Assembly (NCBI GenBank): GCA_001579985.1
Contig: LRSR01009750.1
Span: 1-34,727 of the forward strand
Direction: 5' to 3'
DNA: 34,727 nucleotides
Source: Hypsibius dujardini
Taxonomy: Eukaryota; Tardigrada; Eutardigrada; Parachela; Hypsibiidae
Part shown: positions 32,536 through 34,727 of the stretch, one piece after another
Layout: each line of letters starts with the position of its first letter
How positions within the stretch are numbered: position 1 is the stretch's first letter
Position numbers and translations under genes: made by a program
The notes under the pieces: generated by a model
What the model saw: the letters and a program-made list of their open reading frames with translations, nothing else
Told to the model about the DNA's origin: nothing
Databases searched by the model: none

Positions 32536-32657
32536 AGACGTATTTGTTCTTTCCTGTAAATTACTTTAAACACAGGACAGCTGATACCTGGCCTCCAGGT
32601 TGACTTGAAGCAGAAAGTGTATATAATGGCATTCATTCACAGATCCGACGTACAGCT

Positions 32658-32708
32658 GTTACTTTGAGGGTCGCCCACCAGAATCCTACGAGCGACCCTC
32701 AAAGTAAC
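32658..32708. repeat. Hairpin with perfect 17-bp stem and 17-base loop
   Basis: The stem is GTTACTTTGAGGGTCGC at 32658-32674, paired with its exact reverse complement at 32692-32708. CAGCTG-like bases flank both sides (ACAGCT at 32652 and at 32715), suggesting a longer imperfect stem. Confidence 0.85.
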
Positions 32709-33075
32709 CGCGGCACAGCTGTACAACAATGTTCAGATAAACCAGTCGCGTGGGACATGTGTCTTTCGAAAGAAATGTAATTAGCCGCACCCCAACTACC
32801 GAAGCGTGATTAATGGTCCTGAGCATGATTAAATAATAATCCTGCGCATAAAAAGCTTGTCCTCTGATTCGCACGATCTCTCGCTTGTCCACGAAAGGGA
32901 AATACTCCGCATGAGGGCTGCTTGCACGCCTGACAGGTTCAGCTTACAGTAGATCTTACTTCTTTTTTTCGCCCTATCCGTTCCTTTATATTATTGTTAC
33001 TTCGTTTATATTATTGCTAAGACACACCGGTATCATTTACGTTATCGGAAAGAACACATGTGTAGACATTGAAAA

Positions 33076-34291
33076 ATGATCTGCAATAAGGATCGGTTGT
33101 TCAAGTTGATACTTTGGCTCATAGTGGTGAACAAGTCTGCGACCTCGACAGTGACCCGAAGAATCAAAACCATCAATATTGCCACACCGGGAAGTTTAAC
33201 GGTGAGCAGTGCAACGGGTCTGCCATTTATTGCGCCGGCAATCGAGTCGGCCATTCAAGAACTGCAGCGAGAGTATGCGGGCGTCTTCAACTGGACGTGG
33301 GACCTCATTTACGATAAATCTATCACAAATTATACTGATTTTCCGTATTCGGCCGATGATTTGGTCGCCAAATGGTATTACAAGCAACGGCCGCCAGCGG
33401 ATCTTACCGTGCTGTTGTACGCAGGTGACTTTAAGCTGTTCACAATCTCGTTCATCAAATATATTCGGAATGGAAACGAATAGTGAAAAGTGTTTGGAAG
33501 ATTAGCTGGGCGGCCAAACATTTTTTTTTCATAAAAAACTGCTAGTACAATTAAATATGTTTTTAATGTGCAAAAGACCTAAACACTGAACAAATGGTAT
33601 TACAAACAACGGTCGCCAGCGAATCTTACCGTGCTGTTGTACGCAGATTCGTAGTTCGTTAAGAATCTTACGAATCATATCTGAGATGAAAAAGCATGTG
33701 CCCTGAATGAGTAACCATTGTTTCTTAAACAGACAATTTGGTTTACATTTTTCAGTGATATACTAACTCAAATTTTTTAATTCAAATATATCGTATTACA
33801 ATTATACACATTTTAATCAATTTGCAATGTCATCGATCCTGTCGAAAAGGAGGACCAGAATCGGAAACTATCAACCGACTCGCTGCTGGATGGAACACTT
33901 TAATGATCACAAGGTTTGTGCGGCAAATTAAGCTCGCATGAAGTTTATATTGAACTAAATTAACCGTATTATATTTTTGCTGATCCAAGTACCGCAACTG
34001 TGCCGACACAACGAAACAAGGAGCTGAGCCCGTCGTGGCTGACCACAGGCTGTTGTCTTTCAACGAATTTTGTCAAGCCATACGTGTACCTGATGAAGGC
34101 GAACAATTGGACCTCGTTGTACTTGGTGGTGGATGCCGGCACTATCACGACACCCACGGTAGCGAGGGACGTTTCGGATGCAATTAAAAACATTAAAGGA
34201 ACTCAACATACCGTATTCACCATCCCCGTGGGGAGCCGCAACGAGGACACGTATGATACAGCGCTGCGAGAATTCCGCAGGTCCAGTAGAG
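33076..34291 (+). CDS. NPR/receptor-guanylate-cyclase-like receptor, copy C (only exons 1-3 in window)
   Basis: Exons 33076-33424, 33850-33913 and 33990-34291 match exons 1-3 of copy B in position, phase (1, 2, 1) and, for exons 2 and 3, exact length. A hydrophobic N-terminus precedes the ligand-binding domain (RIKTINIATPGSLTVSS, NKELSPSWLTTGCC, NNWTSLYLVVDAG). Intron 1 is also alignable with that of copy B, so the B/C duplication is recent, whereas the signal-peptide region differs. Exon 4, which follows within about 140 bp in A and B, is not seen in the remaining 436 bp, so the intron is longer here or the copy is truncated. Whether C ends like B cannot be seen. Confidence 0.8.
33591..33646 (+). 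repeat. Duplicated fragment of exon 1 in copy C intron 1
   Basis: These 56 bases repeat the last 56 bases of exon 1 (AAATGGTATTACAAGC to GTACGCAG) with a few substitutions and stop exactly at the exon edge. The following bases are ATTCGTAG, so no splice donor was carried along. Confidence 0.85.
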
Positions 34292-34727
34292 GTATGAGGT
34301 GAAAACTGTATTTCGGCTCGCCCTCCTCTTACAAGGGAACAATTACCAGTGCAACCCTCCGATCGTGACTAAACGTTTTCCTTTAATATCAGGTCTTCAA
34401 ACATGATTTAAAAAAATACGACTTGCGGCAAAGAGTTCCCCGTTCAACGGGGAGAAATTCGGAAGATCTCAATTGGCGCACGTATATTGCAATAGTCATT
34501 AGCGCTTGATTGAATGATACGGCACTGTAACGGCACGTACTAAAACACGTGCTGTGCTCGTGTGCTGTGAGCGTGTGTTGTGTTGGTTGTGTACTCAAGT
34601 ACAGTGCAGTGTTGTACTAAAACAGTATTTTTTTCACAATCTTTTTTAACAAAATTGGACAAAAAACAACAATTTTTAAGGTAGCTAAAGCCAGATTTTA
34701 ATATAAGAAATATGAATAAAAATATAC
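34292..34727. other. Right-edge sequence, presumed intron 3 of copy C
   Basis: No match to exon 4 of copies A or B is visible. The stretch contains GTGTGCTGTGAGCGTGTG-like GT-rich sequence near 34548-34590 and AT-rich sequence at the edge. Confidence 0.4.

Larger units (their letters stand above)
30890..33075. other. Intergenic region between receptor copies B and C
   Basis: No kinase or cyclase exon is visible on either strand. The region holds a possible fold-back element (31060-31503), a GC-rich tandem repeat (31596-31770), a perfect 26-bp palindrome (32510-32535) and a 17-bp hairpin (32658-32708). The remaining sequence has no feature I can support. Confidence 0.55.

Noticed and set aside
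32686-32892. Minus-strand 68-residue open frame upstream of copy C
   Set aside because: It starts within the 17-bp hairpin, has no homology that I recognise, and no splice partners.

Overview
This is a piece of an invertebrate animal nuclear genome. The evidence is spliced genes with GT-AG introns of about 90 to 1,350 bp, animal-type orthologues, simple-sequence repeats inside introns, miniature inverted-repeat transposons, and a DIRS-type retroelement relic. The phylum cannot be fixed from the window. Compact genes and a tandem family of natriuretic-peptide-receptor-like ectodomains would suit a tardigrade or another ecdysozoan, but that is a low-confidence guess and a flatworm or other lophotrochozoan is not excluded. 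I see no viral, toxin, bacterial or CRISPR content.

Layout. (1) 77-2466, minus: ALG12, the ER mannosyltransferase of N-glycan precursor assembly, five exons, running off the left edge. (2) 3560-8431, minus: QSOX, a quiescin sulfhydryl oxidase, six exons and 665 codons, with the thioredoxin active site on a 30-bp micro-exon. (3) 9141-15238, plus: Ku70 (XRCC6), seven exons and 645 codons, divergent from QSOX across a 709-bp gap. (4) 16038-17507, plus: an unrecognised four-helix membrane protein of two exons. (5) 18418 to the right edge, plus: three tandem copies (A, B, C) of a receptor with the ligand-binding fold of natriuretic peptide receptors and receptor guanylate cyclases. Copy B is intact at 539 codons and ends about 30 residues after its single membrane helix. 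It has no kinase-homology or cyclase domain, so its architecture is that of a clearance receptor (NPR-C type). Copy A shares the gene structure but exon 5 is broken. Copy C is cut by the window edge after exon 3.

Between copies A and B lie a decayed DIRS-like retrotransposon (SAM-domain gag-like ORF, RT C-terminus/RNase H, tyrosine recombinase N-terminus) and a hAT-like MITE with an 8-bp target duplication. Three copies of a hairpin MITE flanked by TA sit next to ALG12, in QSOX intron 3 and at a Ku70 splice donor. A second TA-flanked MITE abuts one of them.

ALG12 and QSOX both act in the secretory pathway (N-glycosylation and disulfide formation). Ku70 is a DNA-repair factor, and the adjacency is probably coincidental. 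The receptor cluster is the lineage-specific part of the window. All exon boundaries were read by eye from splice consensus, frame and homology, and every complete model closes in frame except copy A.
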